A DNA stretch of 64,000 bases, taken from positions 1,984,001 through 2,048,000 of the forward strand of contig NZ_CP047650.1 of the NCBI RefSeq assembly GCF_009906855.1, in the 5' to 3' direction. Source of the DNA: Xylophilus rhododendri (GTDB taxonomy: Bacteria; Pseudomonadota; Gammaproteobacteria; Burkholderiales; Burkholderiaceae_C). The notes beneath the pieces were generated by a model that was given only the letters and a program-made list of their open reading frames with translations, had not been told where the DNA came from and did no database searches. Every line of letters begins with the position of its first letter. Position 1 is the first letter of the stretch. Positions 1-9,075 of the stretch are shown here, in pieces. Made by a program: the position numbers and the translations under genes.

Positions 1-477
1 GTCGTTGACCACCGTGTCGTTCTCGTTGATCACCGGCACCACGCCGAGCTTGAGCAGGGTCAGCAGCGTGGAGCGGGCATTGAGATAACGCTCGCGGTCG
101 GCCAGGTCGGCATGGGTCAGCAGGATCTGCGCGCTGCCGATGCCGCTGTCGCGCAGCAAGGTCTCGTACATCTGCGCCAGGCCCATCTGGCCGACGGCGG
201 CGGCGGCCTGCAGCTCGTTGATGGCGGTCGGGCGGCTGCCCCAGCCCAGGCGCTTCATGCCCTCGGCGATGGCGCCGCTGGAGACCATCACCACCTCGCG
301 TTTGACGCCGCCCTCCAGCCCGTTCACCAGGGCCGCCAGCTGGCGGCACCATTCGCCGATGGCGGCGGCATCGAGCCCGCGGCCCTCGTTGGTCACCAGG
401 CTGGAGCCCACCTTGACCACGATGCGCCGCGCACCGCGCAGCATCGCGGCGGATGCGTTGGTCGTGATCATGGTCAT
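1..477 (-). CDS. proB: Glutamate 5-kinase, partial (3' end outside window)
   Basis: This is the N-terminal 159 codons of a gamma-glutamyl kinase, which phosphorylates glutamate in the first step of proline synthesis. It was read directly from the reverse strand. The protein starts MTMITTNAS and shows the kinase nucleotide-binding start [13 protein letters not shown], then VSSGAIAEG and the glutamate-binding stretch [10 protein letters not shown] at the window edge. There are two in-frame ATGs, at 477 and 471; the first is used here, with a weak GGAG 12 nt upstream. Only 20 bp separate it from the obgE stop, so obgE-proB are probably cotranscribed, as in many Burkholderiales. The PUA domain and end of the gene lie beyond position 1. 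Confidence 0.93.
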   Translation of the reverse strand, partial: MTMITTNASAAMLRGARRIVVKVGSSLVTNEGRGLDAAAIGEWCRQLAALVNGLEGGVKREVVMVSSGAIAEGMKRLGWGSRPTAINELQAAAAVGQMGLAQMYETLLRDSGIGSAQILLTHADLADRERYLNARSTLLTLLKLGVVPVINENDTVVND

Positions 478-497
478 CGGCGCGGCACTCCGTCTGC

Positions 498-1604
<1,107 letters not shown>

Positions 1605-1668
1605 CTAGGGAAACAGCGAGCGGCGTACATCACGGACAAGCTGCGGCCGGATTCGGCCAGAAAGCACA

Positions 1669-1689
1669 AAGCCCCGACCAGCGGGGCTT
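1669..1689 (-). terminator. Intrinsic terminator after rplU-rpmA
   Basis: An 8-bp perfect stem (1669-1676 with 1682-1689) has a 5-nt loop. On the minus strand it is followed by a T-rich tail (TTTGTGCTTT). It lies between the rpmA stop and obgE. Confidence 0.75.
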
Positions 1690-1713
1690 CGCGGGGTCAG
1701 CGACAACCGAGCC

Positions 1714-1974
1714 TTAGGCTGCGGGCGTCACGAAAACCGTCTGCTTGCTCGCTGCACCCTTGATGGCGAACGACACGTGGCCGTCAACCAGGGCGAACAG
1801 CGTGTGGTCCTTGCCCACGCCGACATTGGTGCCGGCATGGAAACGCGTACCACGCTGGCGCACGATGATGGCGCCGGCAGTGATGAGTTCACCGCCGAAA
1901 GCCTTCACGCCGAGCATCTTGGGCTTGGAATCGCGCCCGTTTCGCGTAGAGCCGCCGCCTTTTTTCTGTGCCAT
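1714..1974 (-). CDS. rpmA: 50S ribosomal protein L27
   Basis: An 86-residue L27 protein of the large ribosomal subunit, near the peptidyl-transferase centre. It begins [16 protein letters not shown] and contains LGVKAFGGE and the [20 protein letters not shown] block, which are hallmarks of the family. Its length is normal. It follows rplU by 12 bp, in the usual rplU-rpmA pair. Confidence 0.98.
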   Translation of the reverse strand: MAQKKGGGSTRNGRDSKPKMLGVKAFGGELITAGAIIVRQRGTRFHAGTNVGVGKDHTLFALVDGHVSFAIKGAASKQTVFVTPAA

Positions 1975-1986
1975 GACCTGGACTCC

Positions 1987-2298
1987 TTAACCGGCGATCG
2001 CGCCGATTTGCAGTTCGGTGAACTGCTGGCGATGGCCTTGACGTTTCTGGTAGTGCTTACGACGGCGCATCTTGAAGATGTGCACTTTGTCGTGCTTGCC
2101 ATGCGACACGACAGTCGCCGTGACGGTAGCGCCGGACACCAGGGGTGCGCCGATCTTGATTTCAGCGCCGTTGCCGACTGCCAGAACCTGATCGATCACG
2201 ATTTCCTGGCCTACGTCCGCAGCAATCTGTTCTACTTTAATTTTTTCGCCGGAAGCAACGCGATACTGCTTGCCGCCGGTTTTTATGACCGCGTACAT
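1987..2298 (-). CDS. rplU: 50S ribosomal protein L21
   Basis: A 103-residue L21 protein that binds 23S rRNA. It starts [20 protein letters not shown] and ends with the basic stretch [21 protein letters not shown], shared by L21 proteins. It is the first gene of the minus-strand rplU-rpmA unit. An AGAGG lies just before the ATG, and a near-consensus promoter lies about 50-78 bp upstream. Confidence 0.98.
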   Translation of the reverse strand: MYAVIKTGGKQYRVASGEKIKVEQIAADVGQEIVIDQVLAVGNGAEIKIGAPLVSGATVTATVVSHGKHDKVHIFKMRRRKHYQKRQGHRQQFTELQIGAIAG

Positions 2299-2347
2299 AC
2301 AACCTCTTTATGTGAGTATCCGCAGACGAATTTCTGCAGAGCCCTCG

Positions 2348-2376
2348 ATTGTAGCGCGCGCCGCCGATCCTGCCAA
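2348..2376 (-). promoter_or_regulatory. Sigma-70 promoter for rplU-rpmA
   Basis: On the minus strand, TTGGCA (2376-2371) and TACAAT (2353-2348) are separated by exactly 17 bp. They lie upstream of rplU, giving a leader of roughly 40 nt. Confidence 0.7.
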
Positions 2377-2397
2377 GATGCCCCCAATGAACCGTGG

Positions 2398-2427
2398 CTG
2401 AACGCCCGGGGCGGCAGTTCCTATAAT
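2398..2427 (+). promoter_or_regulatory. Candidate promoter for ispB
   Basis: A perfect TATAAT at 2422-2427 lies 41 bp before the ispB TTG start. The -35 is poor: CTGAAC at 2398-2403, 18 bp upstream. The two divergent -10 boxes (this one and that of rplU) are about 70 bp apart. Confidence 0.5.
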
Positions 2428-2468
2428 GCGCCGCGCGAGACCTTTTCCGCAGCAAAATCTCCTTACTT

Positions 2469-3467
2469 TTGACAGCCATCGCCACACCCCCGGCCACGGC
2501 CGCGAGCCCTGCCGCCACCCTTGCCCTGATCGTCGACGACATGCGCGAGGTGGACGCCGTCATCGCGCAGCGCCTCGACTCCGGCGTTCCGCTGGTCGGT
2601 GAAGTGGCCCGCTACATCATCGCGGCCGGCGGCAAGCGCCTGCGCCCCGCCCTGCTGCTGCTGACCGCCGGCGCCCTCGGCAGCCGCGCGCCGCTGCGCC
2701 ACACGCTGGCCGCGGTGGTCGAATTCATCCACACCGCCACCCTGCTGCACGACGACGTGGTCGATGCCTCCACGCTGCGGCGCGGCCGCTCGACGGCCAA
2801 CGAGGTCTTCGGCAACCCGGCCAGCGTGCTGGTGGGCGATTTCCTGTACTCGCGGGCCTTCCAGATGATGGTCGAGTCCGGAAACATGCGGGTGATGAGC
2901 ATCCTCGCCGAGGCCACCAACGTGATCGCCGAGGGCGAGGTGCTGCAGCTGATGAACATGCACGACGCCGGGCTCGACGAGGCCGGCTACCTGCGTGTGA
3001 TCCGCTCCAAGACCGCCAAGCTGTTCGAGGCCAGCGCCCGGCTGGGCGCCATCGTGGCCGGCGCCGACGCCGCCACCGAGGAGGCCTGCGCCACCTACGG
3101 CCAGGCGCTGGGCACCGCCTTCCAGGTGATCGACGACGTGCTCGACTACGACGGCGACGCGGTCGAGATGGGCAAGAACCTGGGCGACGACCTGCGCGAG
3201 GGCAAGGCCACGCTGCCGCTGATCATCGCGATGCAGCGCGGCACCCCGGCCGAAGCCGCGCTGATCCGCACGGCCATCGAGGGCGGCGAAGGCGACCTGG
3301 CCGCCATCGTCGCCATCGTGCGCGATACCGGCGCCCTGGACGCCACCCGCGAAGCCGCCGCGGCAGAAGCCCAGCGCGCCATCGACGCAATTTTTCCGCT
3401 GCCCCAGAATTTGTACTCGAAAGCCCTGCTAGAATTAGCGGCTCAGCTTTTGACGCGCCGGTCGTAA
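2469..3467 (+). CDS. ispB: Polyprenyl (octaprenyl-type) diphosphate synthase
   Basis: A 332-residue trans-prenyl diphosphate synthase that makes the side chain of ubiquinone. It has GGKRLRPAL, the first aspartate-rich motif LLHDDVVD and the second IDDVLDYDGD, with the catalytic Asp residues present. The start used is TTG at 2469, chosen for full length and its distance from the TATAAT box. No clear ribosome-binding site is visible, and an in-frame ATG lies at 2541 (DMREVD). The gene is divergent from rplU, the classic arrangement. Chain length (C40 or other) cannot be read from sequence alone. Confidence 0.93.
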   Translation: MTAIATPPATAASPAATLALIVDDMREVDAVIAQRLDSGVPLVGEVARYIIAAGGKRLRPALLLLTAGALGSRAPLRHTLAAVVEFIHTATLLHDDVVDASTLRRGRSTANEVFGNPASVLVGDFLYSRAFQMMVESGNMRVMSILAEATNVIAEGEVLQLMNMHDAGLDEAGYLRVIRSKTAKLFEASARLGAIVAGADAATEEACATYGQALGTAFQVIDDVLDYDGDAVEMGKNLGDDLREGKATLPLIIAMQRGTPAEAALIRTAIEGGEGDLAAIVAIVRDTGALDATREAAAAEAQRAIDAIFPLPQNLYSKALLELAAQLLTRRS

Positions 3468-3502
3468 GACCGCAGTCGCCGATCGAGAGTTGAACGATTC
3501 AA

Positions 3503-3525
3503 GCCCGCCTCCACGGCGGGCTTTT
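3503..3525 (+). terminator. Intrinsic terminator after ispB
   Basis: A 7-bp GC stem, GCCCGCC/GGCGGGC (3503-3509 with 3515-3521), is followed by TTTT. It ends 3 nt before the 5' end of tRNA-Pro. Confidence 0.8.
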
Positions 3526-3528
3526 CAT

Positions 3529-3605
3529 CGGGGTGTAGCTTAGCCTGGTAGAGCGCTACGTTCGGGACGTAGAGGCCGGAGGTTCGAATCCTCTCACCCC
3601 GACCA
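3529..3605 (+). tRNA. tRNA-Pro (anticodon CGG)
   Basis: A 77-nt cloverleaf. The acceptor CGGGGTG pairs with CACCCCG, the discriminator is A, and CCA is encoded at 3603-3605. The anticodon loop TTCGGGA puts CGG at 3563-3565, decoding CCG. The T-loop GGTTCGAATCC is normal. It lies directly after the ispB terminator. Confidence 0.95.
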
Positions 3606-3614
3606 TTCGGTTGG

Positions 3615-3654
3615 CCCTCTTTTCAGAGGGAGACCGGGTTTCCCAAGGGAAACC
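3615..3654. repeat. Two stem-loops downstream of tRNA-Pro
   Basis: The first stem is CCCTCT/AGAGGG (3615-3620 with 3625-3630). The second is a nearly continuous palindrome, GGTTTCCC/GGGAAACC (3637-3644 with 3647-3654). No T-run follows on the plus strand. They may help end the tRNA transcript or the small gene on the minus strand. Confidence 0.5.
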
Positions 3655-3712
3655 AAAAACCTTGAATCCTGCCAGCCGCGACGTCAAAACGGCGATGCGT
3701 CGCCCTGCATGG

Positions 3713-3970
3713 CTAGTGCTTGCCGGTGGCGTCGCGGCGGGCATCGTGTTCCAGCGCCTGGACTCCGGCGCTGCGCGGCGCGACTTCCTTATCCGTCAGC
3801 CGGCGCCACTTGCCTGTCTTGGGGTCGGGGCCGAAGTGGATCGTTCCGGGCAGCGCGGAAGGCGCCGCGTCCGCGGAGTTCGCGGGCGGTTTCCTGGGGG
3901 TCTTCGAAGCCGCGTGGGCCACACCGCAACAAGCGAAGGCGGCAACGAGCAAGACGGCATAAGGGCGCAT
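3713..3970 (-). CDS. Small exported protein of unknown function
   Basis: The predicted protein has 85 residues. Residues 1-20 (MRPYAVLLVAAFACCGVAHA) form a signal peptide with an AHA-A cleavage site. The mature part is short, basic and proline-rich, with a GTIHFGPDPKTGKWRRLTDKE core. The start is ATG at 3970, with AGGAG at proper distance; longer in-frame starts upstream lack this and lack a leader. I do not recognise the family. It is probably periplasmic and stands alone between tRNA-Pro and the RsbQ-like gene. Confidence 0.7.
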   Translation of the reverse strand: MRPYAVLLVAAFACCGVAHAASKTPRKPPANSADAAPSALPGTIHFGPDPKTGKWRRLTDKEVAPRSAGVQALEHDARRDATGKH

Positions 3971-4087
3971 GGGGGACTCCTGTGATTCGAGCATGCCCAA
4001 CAAGGCCTTCGAGCTGGTAGCCGGCGGTAACGGCGCACCCTGCCAGCGTGCCCACCGGCATATCGAGGCACCACCATCCGGCAGCCT

Positions 4088-4117
4088 TTGCACCGTCGGC
4101 AGCTCCGATGTGACAAT
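4088..4117 (+). promoter_or_regulatory. Candidate promoter for the RsbQ-like/kinase pair
   Basis: TTGCAC (4088-4093) and GACAAT (4112-4117) are separated by 18 bp and lie about 52 bp before the ATG of the hydrolase. Confidence 0.4.
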
Positions 4118-4168
4118 GGCGCGGTATGCATCTCGCCTCGGGATGTGACCCAACCAGGATCACTTTCC

Positions 4169-4978
4169 ATGAGCGTGAAAGACCGCAACAACGTCCATGT
4201 TCAGGGCGCCGGCACTTCCACCATTTTTTTCGCCCACGGTTTTGGATGCGACCAGAACATGTGGCGCCTGCTGGCTCCGTCCTATGCCGGCCGCTACCGG
4301 GTGGTGCTGTTCGACCTGGTGGGTTCTGGCATGTCTGAGGAGTCGGCCTTCGACAAACGCAAGTACGACAGCCTGCACGGCTATGCCGATGACCTGGTGG
4401 AAGTGGTGCGGGAGTTCGGCCAGGGGCCGGCGGTGCTGGTGAGTCATTCCGTCTCGGGAATGATCGGCGCCCTGGCGGACATCGCGCAGCCCGGCCTCTT
4501 CGCGGCCCATGCGATGGTCGGGCCGTCGCCCTGCTACATCAACGACCCCGCCACCGGCTATGTCGGCGGCTTCAACCGCGCCGACATCGACTCGCTGCTG
4601 ACGACGCTGGAGAGCAATTACCTGGGCTGGTCCAGCACCATGGCGCCGGCCATCATGGGTTCGCCGGAGCAGCCCGAGCTGGGCGAGGAGCTCACCAACA
4701 GCTTCTGCCGCACCAACCCGGAGATCGCCAAACACTTCGCGCGGGTCACCTTCAATGCCGACCACCGCGCCGAGCTGCCGAAGCTGCGCACACCAACGCT
4801 GATCCTGCAGTCGGACGACGACCTGATCGCCCCGGTCGATGTCGGGCAGTACATGCAGGCCGCGATGCCGAATGCGCGGCTGCGTATCGTCGAGAACGTC
4901 GGCCACTGCCCGCACCTGAGCCAGCCGGGCGCCTGCGCGGCCGCCATCGACGAATTCCTGAAGGACTGCGCGCTTTGA
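4169..4978 (+). CDS. RsbQ-like alpha/beta hydrolase (signalling type)
   Basis: A 269-residue alpha/beta hydrolase. The fold is clear: oxyanion strand IFFAHGFGCDQNMW, nucleophile elbow VSHSVSG (Ser94), QSDDDLIAP (Asp217) and NVGHCPHLSQP (His246). These match the RsbQ subfamily, whose Bacillus founder works with the PAS phosphatase RsbP and is related to plant KAI2/D14 receptors. The start is ATG at 4169 (MSVKDRNNVH), preferred over an upstream in-frame ATG because family members begin with this NVxxxG motif. The stop overlaps the start of a PAS histidine kinase, so the pair is translationally coupled. I infer that it makes or binds a small ligand sensed by the kinase; the ligand is unknown. 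Confidence 0.85.
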   Translation: MSVKDRNNVHVQGAGTSTIFFAHGFGCDQNMWRLLAPSYAGRYRVVLFDLVGSGMSEESAFDKRKYDSLHGYADDLVEVVREFGQGPAVLVSHSVSGMIGALADIAQPGLFAAHAMVGPSPCYINDPATGYVGGFNRADIDSLLTTLESNYLGWSSTMAPAIMGSPEQPELGEELTNSFCRTNPEIAKHFARVTFNADHRAELPKLRTPTLILQSDDDLIAPVDVGQYMQAAMPNARLRIVENVGHCPHLSQPGACAAAIDEFLKDCAL

Positions 4979-6138
4979 GCATTCCCGGCCCGGACTCGCC
5001 AGAGGTAGGCGCAGACATGTTCGACGATGTCCCCTGCGGTCTCGTCAGGACCGACGGCAGGGGCACCTTTCTGCGCGTCAACCGACTGTTCTGCGAATGG
5101 GTCGGTTACTCCGCGCAGGCGCTTGTCGGTCGCCGCCGGCTGCAGGACCTCTTCAGCATGGGCGGCCGCATCTTCCACCAGACGCACTGGATGCCCTTGC
5201 TGCAGATGCAGGGCTCGATTTCCGAGGTGAAGATCGACCTGGTCTGCGCCCACGGGCCCGATCTTCCGGTGGTGATGAACGCCAGCCGCCGCGAGCGCGA
5301 AGGCGCCTGGACCCATGACATCGCACTCTTCGTGGCCCGCGACCGCGACCGGTACGAGAAGGAGCTGATGGCAGCCCAGAAGCGGCTCGAGTTTCTGGTG
5401 GAGTCGGAGCGGCAGCTCTCGGAAGAGGCGGTGAACCGGGCGACCTATGCGGAGCAGCTCGTCGGCATCGTCAGCCACGACCTGCGCAATCCGCTCTCCG
5501 CCATCCAGCTGGGCGTGGTGGCGCTCAGCCGCAGCAAACCCAGCGAGCAGCAGCAGCGGATCCTGGACCGCATCAGCCGGTCGGCGAACCGGACCAACCG
5601 CCTGATCGCCGACCTGCTCGATTTCACGCAGGCCCGCCTGGGCACCGGCCTGGTGGCGCATCGGCTGCCGATCGACCTGCATGCGGTCGTGACCGAAGCC
5701 ATCGACGAACTGAGCACCGTTTTCCCGCAACGCCTGTTCAAGCACGTGACGAGCGGCGCGGGCGAGGTGCACGGCGATCAGGACCGCCTGGCGCAGCTCA
5801 TCGGCAACCTGGTGGCGAATGCCGCGGCCTACGGCGAGCCCGGCACGCCCATCATGGTCACTTCCGACATGGACGAGGAACACTTCGCCATCAGCGTGCA
5901 CAACGAAGGCCGGCCGATACCGGCGGACTTGCTGCCCCGGCTGTTCCAGCCGCTTGTGCGCGGGGTGGAGAACGCCGGGGAAGCCAGCAGCGTCGGCCTG
6001 GGGCTCTACATCGTCGACGCCATCGTCAAAGCCCATGGCGGCGCGATGTCGGTGTCCTCCTCGGCGGAGTTCGGGACCAGCTTCATCGCCACCTTCCCGC
6101 GCGCCTGCGGCCCTGAAGTGCCCGACGGGCCGGCCTAG
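4975..6138 (+). CDS. PAS-domain histidine kinase coupled to the RsbQ-like protein
   Basis: 387 residues and no membrane segment, so probably cytoplasmic. A PAS domain spans about residues 12-120 and has the FSMGGRIFHQTHWMPLLQMQG block that I associate with PAS domains paired with RsbQ. A short coiled linker (about 125-160) leads to the dimerisation/phosphoacceptor helix VSHDLRNPL (His168). The ATP-binding domain follows, with N-box NLVANAAAYG, HNEGRPIP and VGLGLYIVDAIVKAHGG. The start is TTG at 4975 overlapping the hydrolase stop; ATG at 5017 is an alternative that would keep the PAS domain. No response regulator is next to it. The gene ends by sharing CTAG with the convergent EAL gene. Confidence 0.87.
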   Translation: MSIPGPDSPEVGADMFDDVPCGLVRTDGRGTFLRVNRLFCEWVGYSAQALVGRRRLQDLFSMGGRIFHQTHWMPLLQMQGSISEVKIDLVCAHGPDLPVVMNASRREREGAWTHDIALFVARDRDRYEKELMAAQKRLEFLVESERQLSEEAVNRATYAEQLVGIVSHDLRNPLSAIQLGVVALSRSKPSEQQQRILDRISRSANRTNRLIADLLDFTQARLGTGLVAHRLPIDLHAVVTEAIDELSTVFPQRLFKHVTSGAGEVHGDQDRLAQLIGNLVANAAAYGEPGTPIMVTSDMDEEHFAISVHNEGRPIPADLLPRLFQPLVRGVENAGEASSVGLGLYIVDAIVKAHGGAMSVSSSAEFGTSFIATFPRACGPEVPDGPA

Positions 6139-6890
6139 CCCGCCGCGCTCCAGTCCACCTCGGGCAGGCATTCGAGTCCGGGCCTGGCGAACAGATAGCC
6201 CTGGAAGAACTCCAGGCCCAGATCCGTCAGCACACGCAATTCCTCGCGGGTCTCCACGCCTTCGGCCACGGTACGGATCTTCAGTTCCGAGCAGAGCCCG
6301 ACCATGGCCGCGACGATGGACCGCTTCACGCGGTTGCCGTCGATGCCGCGCACCAGGCTCATGTCCAGCTTGATGACATCGGGCTGGAAGGCGGCCAGGA
6401 ATTCGAAGCCGGCAAAGCCCGCGCCGAAATCGTCGATGGCCGTGATGAAGCCGCGCCTTCGGTATTCGGTGAAGATCGACTCCAGGTGCACCAGGTCCTT
6501 GGAGCGCTCGTCTTCGGTGAGTTCGAAGATGATGTTCTCGACCGGAAAGCCGTGTTGCTCGGCCGTCGCCAGGGTCAGCCGGATGCAGGCTTCCGCACGG
6601 TAGACGGCATTGGGCAGGAAATTGATGCTGAGCTTGGAGCTCATCTGCAGCCGCGCCGCCAGCTCGATGGCCTTGACGCGGCATGCCTGGTCGAAGGCAT
6701 AGCGGTTGTCCGGCCCGACCTGCGACAGGATGGAATAGGCGCCCTGCCCTTCGGGCCCGCGCACCAGCGCTTCATGGGCATACACCACGCGCCTGGGCAG
6801 GTCGACCACGGGCTGGAAGGCCATGGTGAAGGGGAACAGCTCGGCTCCATTACGACAACCCTGGCAGCTGCTGGGACTGGTATCGGCCAT
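6135..6890 (-). CDS. EAL-domain cyclic-di-GMP phosphodiesterase
   Basis: 251 residues, essentially a stand-alone EAL domain predicted to hydrolyse cyclic-di-GMP. The signature residues are present: HEALVRG (Glu40), INFLPN, ELTEDE, IDDFGAGF, DVIKLD, AEGVET and FQGYLFARP. This predicts an active enzyme. A short N-terminal stretch has two cysteines (CQGC) that could bind a metal or a redox signal. AGAGG lies 5 nt before the ATG. The gene faces the PAS kinase gene and the two stop codons overlap in CTAG, so antisense interplay of their 3' ends is possible. Confidence 0.88.
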   Translation of the reverse strand: MADTSPSSCQGCRNGAELFPFTMAFQPVVDLPRRVVYAHEALVRGPEGQGAYSILSQVGPDNRYAFDQACRVKAIELAARLQMSSKLSINFLPNAVYRAEACIRLTLATAEQHGFPVENIIFELTEDERSKDLVHLESIFTEYRRRGFITAIDDFGAGFAGFEFLAAFQPDVIKLDMSLVRGIDGNRVKRSIVAAMVGLCSELKIRTVAEGVETREELRVLTDLGLEFFQGYLFARPGLECLPEVDWSAAG

Positions 6891-6987
6891 TTGAACCTCT
6901 CAAGAAACTGAAGAGATTCTGCCGCGTGTGCGCCCTGACGATCCGAGCGAAAAAGCCGCGTCGGACTGCCAGAAAATCCGCCAGCCC

Positions 6988-7962
6988 CTACAGCCGGATG
7001 CCGGCACCCTTGACCGTCGGCCCCAGCACCGCCACCTGATCCCGGACGAAGTCGTTGAACATCGCCGGCGTTTCGGGCTTGGCCACGATGCCCAGTTCGG
7101 TCAGCTTCTGCTGGATCTCCGGCATCACCAGCACCTCGTTGCAGGCGGCGTTGAGCCGCGCCACCACCTCGGCCGGCAGTTTGGCGGGGCCGGCCAGGCC
7201 GAAGAAGTTCTCCAGCACCAGCGAGGGCTGCTTGAGTTCGACGATGGTCGGCACCTCCGGCATCAGCGGCGAGCGCTGAGTGCCGGTCACCGCCAGCGGC
7301 ACCAGCTGGCCGCTCTTGAAGAAAGGCACATAGGAGGTGATCACGTCGATGCCCAGCGGAATCGTGTTGGCGATCAGGTCGGTGGTCATCGGCGCGCCGC
7401 CGCGGTAGGGCACATGCACCATGTTCAGGCCGGTGGTCTTCTTCAGCAGCTCGCCGTGGATGTGGCCGATGGAGCCCGGACCGCCCGAGCCGAAGTCCAT
7501 ATGGCCCTCCTTGCGGGCCAGGGCGACGAAGTCGGCATAAGTCTTGATGCCCGATGGCTTGCTGGCCATGATGACCAGCGGCGCCGCGCCCAGGTAGGCG
7601 ATGTTGGTGAAGGCCGCCACCGGATCGTAGGGCTGCTTCTCCAGCGCGAAGGGGCCGAGGGCGATCGGCGTGGTGTTGGACAGCATCAGGGTGTAGCCGT
7701 CCGGCGCCGCGGCCGCCACCTGCGCGCCGCCGATGGTGCCGCCGGCACCGGGCTTGTTGTCGACGACGACCGGCTGGCCCAGCTTCTTGGCCAGCTGCTC
7801 GGCCATCAGCCGGGCCAGCACGTCGCTGGATCCGCCCGGGGGGAAGGTCACGATGATCTTGATCGGCTTGTCCGGCCATTGGGCGAATGCAGGCAGGGCG
7901 GCGGCGGCCATGCCGGCGGCCAGGAATTGCAGTGCGGAGCGTCGTGTCGGATGGAAGTTCAT
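6988..7962 (-). CDS. Bug/TctC-family solute-binding receptor
   Basis: A 324-residue periplasmic binding protein of the tripartite tricarboxylate transporter (Bug) family, which is greatly expanded in Burkholderiales. Residues 1-27 (with RRSALQFLAAGMAAAALPAFAQ) form a signal peptide with a twin-arginine-like start. The mature start WPDKPIKIIVTFPPGGSSDVLAR and NKPGAGGTIGG are family hallmarks. No TctA/TctB membrane genes lie nearby, so it is an orphan receptor. Its ligand cannot be inferred; carboxylates are usual for the family. It is divergent from the next gene over a 114-bp intergenic space. Confidence 0.92.
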   Translation of the reverse strand: MNFHPTRRSALQFLAAGMAAAALPAFAQWPDKPIKIIVTFPPGGSSDVLARLMAEQLAKKLGQPVVVDNKPGAGGTIGGAQVAAAAPDGYTLMLSNTTPIALGPFALEKQPYDPVAAFTNIAYLGAAPLVIMASKPSGIKTYADFVALARKEGHMDFGSGGPGSIGHIHGELLKKTTGLNMVHVPYRGGAPMTTDLIANTIPLGIDVITSYVPFFKSGQLVPLAVTGTQRSPLMPEVPTIVELKQPSLVLENFFGLAGPAKLPAEVVARLNAACNEVLVMPEIQQKLTELGIVAKPETPAMFNDFVRDQVAVLGPTVKGAGIRL

Positions 7963-8076
7963 GGCAGTCGTGCGCCTGGGGTGGGGGATATCCGGGCGAA
8001 GCAGGAAACGAGCCCGGGCAGGCAGGACCGAAGCTTGCTAACGTCCACTTCCATGACCGTTCAGGAGGAGCGCACC

Positions 8077-9060
8077 ATGACCATGACGACCGCCACCGAG
8101 CCCCTGCTGCTGCGCTTCATCCTCAACACCTTCTATTCCGGGCCGCAGGCCTGGTTCTTCATGGCCGACGACCGCGGCTATTTCGAGGAAGAGGGGCTGC
8201 AAGTCGAGTTCACCGAAGGCGACACCCTGGCCAACGCCGTGCCCAAGCTGATGGGCGGCGCCTACGACGCCGGCTATGGCGACATGAACGCCTTGGTCGA
8301 ATGGGCCTCGGCCCGGCCCGGCGAGACACCGGTGGGCGTGTTCGCCCTGCACAACCGCTCGCCCTACACCATCGCCGTGCCGGCATCGGGCGCGCTGCGC
8401 CAGCCCGCCGACCTGGCCGGCCGCACCCTGGTCACGCATCCGAACGACGCGGCCTGGCGCATGTTCCCCGAGTTCTGCGCGGCCTGCGGCATCGATCCGG
8501 ACAGCGTGAAGATCGAGGTGTCGGACCTGCCGCATCGCGCCATCGTGCCCCTGATGCTGCAGGGCCGCTGGGACGGGCTATTCGGCTTCGTCAACACCAT
8601 CCGCGCGCAGACGTTGGAGGCCGGCATCGCGCCGGACAGCACCCTGCGCCACTTCGAATGGCAGCACCATGTGCCCTCGCTCTACGGCGCGGCGCTGATG
8701 GTCACCCCGGTGCTGCGGCGCGACCATCCCGCGGCGGTGGCCGGCCTGGTGCGGGCGGTCAACCGCGGCCTGGCCGATACCGTGGCCGACGTGGATGCGG
8801 CCATCGAGGCCGTGGCCCGGCGTAATCCCGCGCTGGACCGGCGCGCGAACCGGGAACGGCTGGCCGGCACCCTGGCGCTGGAGATGGCCCACCCGGAAGG
8901 CTCCACCCTGGGCATAGGCGCGGTCGACACAGCCCGCCTGGCCACCACCATCGAGCTGATGGCACGCGCCAAGCAGCTCGCCCGCCCGCCACGGCCCGAG
9001 GATCTGTTCGACAGCCGTTTCCTGCCGCCGCCGTCGGAACGGGTACGCTCGCTGGCCTGA
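8077..9060 (+). CDS. NMT1/SsuA-like substrate-binding protein without signal peptide
   Basis: A 327-residue periplasmic-binding-protein fold of the NMT1/ABC-sulfonate type: FILNTFYSGPQAWFFMADDRG, YFEEEGLQVEF, GGAYDAGYGDMN. The start ATG at 8077 is fixed by an AGGAGG 9 nt upstream. From this start there is no signal peptide, which is odd for a binding protein. The Thi5 pyrimidine synthase motif CCCFC is absent (only FCAACG occurs), so it is not a Thi5 enzyme. No ABC permease or ATPase is adjacent. It is probably cotranscribed with the MgtC gene 15 bp downstream. Confidence 0.8.
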   Translation: MTMTTATEPLLLRFILNTFYSGPQAWFFMADDRGYFEEEGLQVEFTEGDTLANAVPKLMGGAYDAGYGDMNALVEWASARPGETPVGVFALHNRSPYTIAVPASGALRQPADLAGRTLVTHPNDAAWRMFPEFCAACGIDPDSVKIEVSDLPHRAIVPLMLQGRWDGLFGFVNTIRAQTLEAGIAPDSTLRHFEWQHHVPSLYGAALMVTPVLRRDHPAAVAGLVRAVNRGLADTVADVDAAIEAVARRNPALDRRANRERLAGTLALEMAHPEGSTLGIGAVDTARLATTIELMARAKQLARPPRPEDLFDSRFLPPPSERVRSLA

Positions 9061-9075
9061 TCATCAGGGGCTGAA

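Noticed and set aside
3529..3654. tRNA-Pro as an attachment site of an integrated element
   Set aside because: No integrase gene and no repeat of the tRNA 3' end was found within the window.
8077..9060. Thi5-type pyrimidine synthase
   Set aside because: The protein is NMT1-like, but the CCCFC iron motif is missing (only FCAACG is seen).
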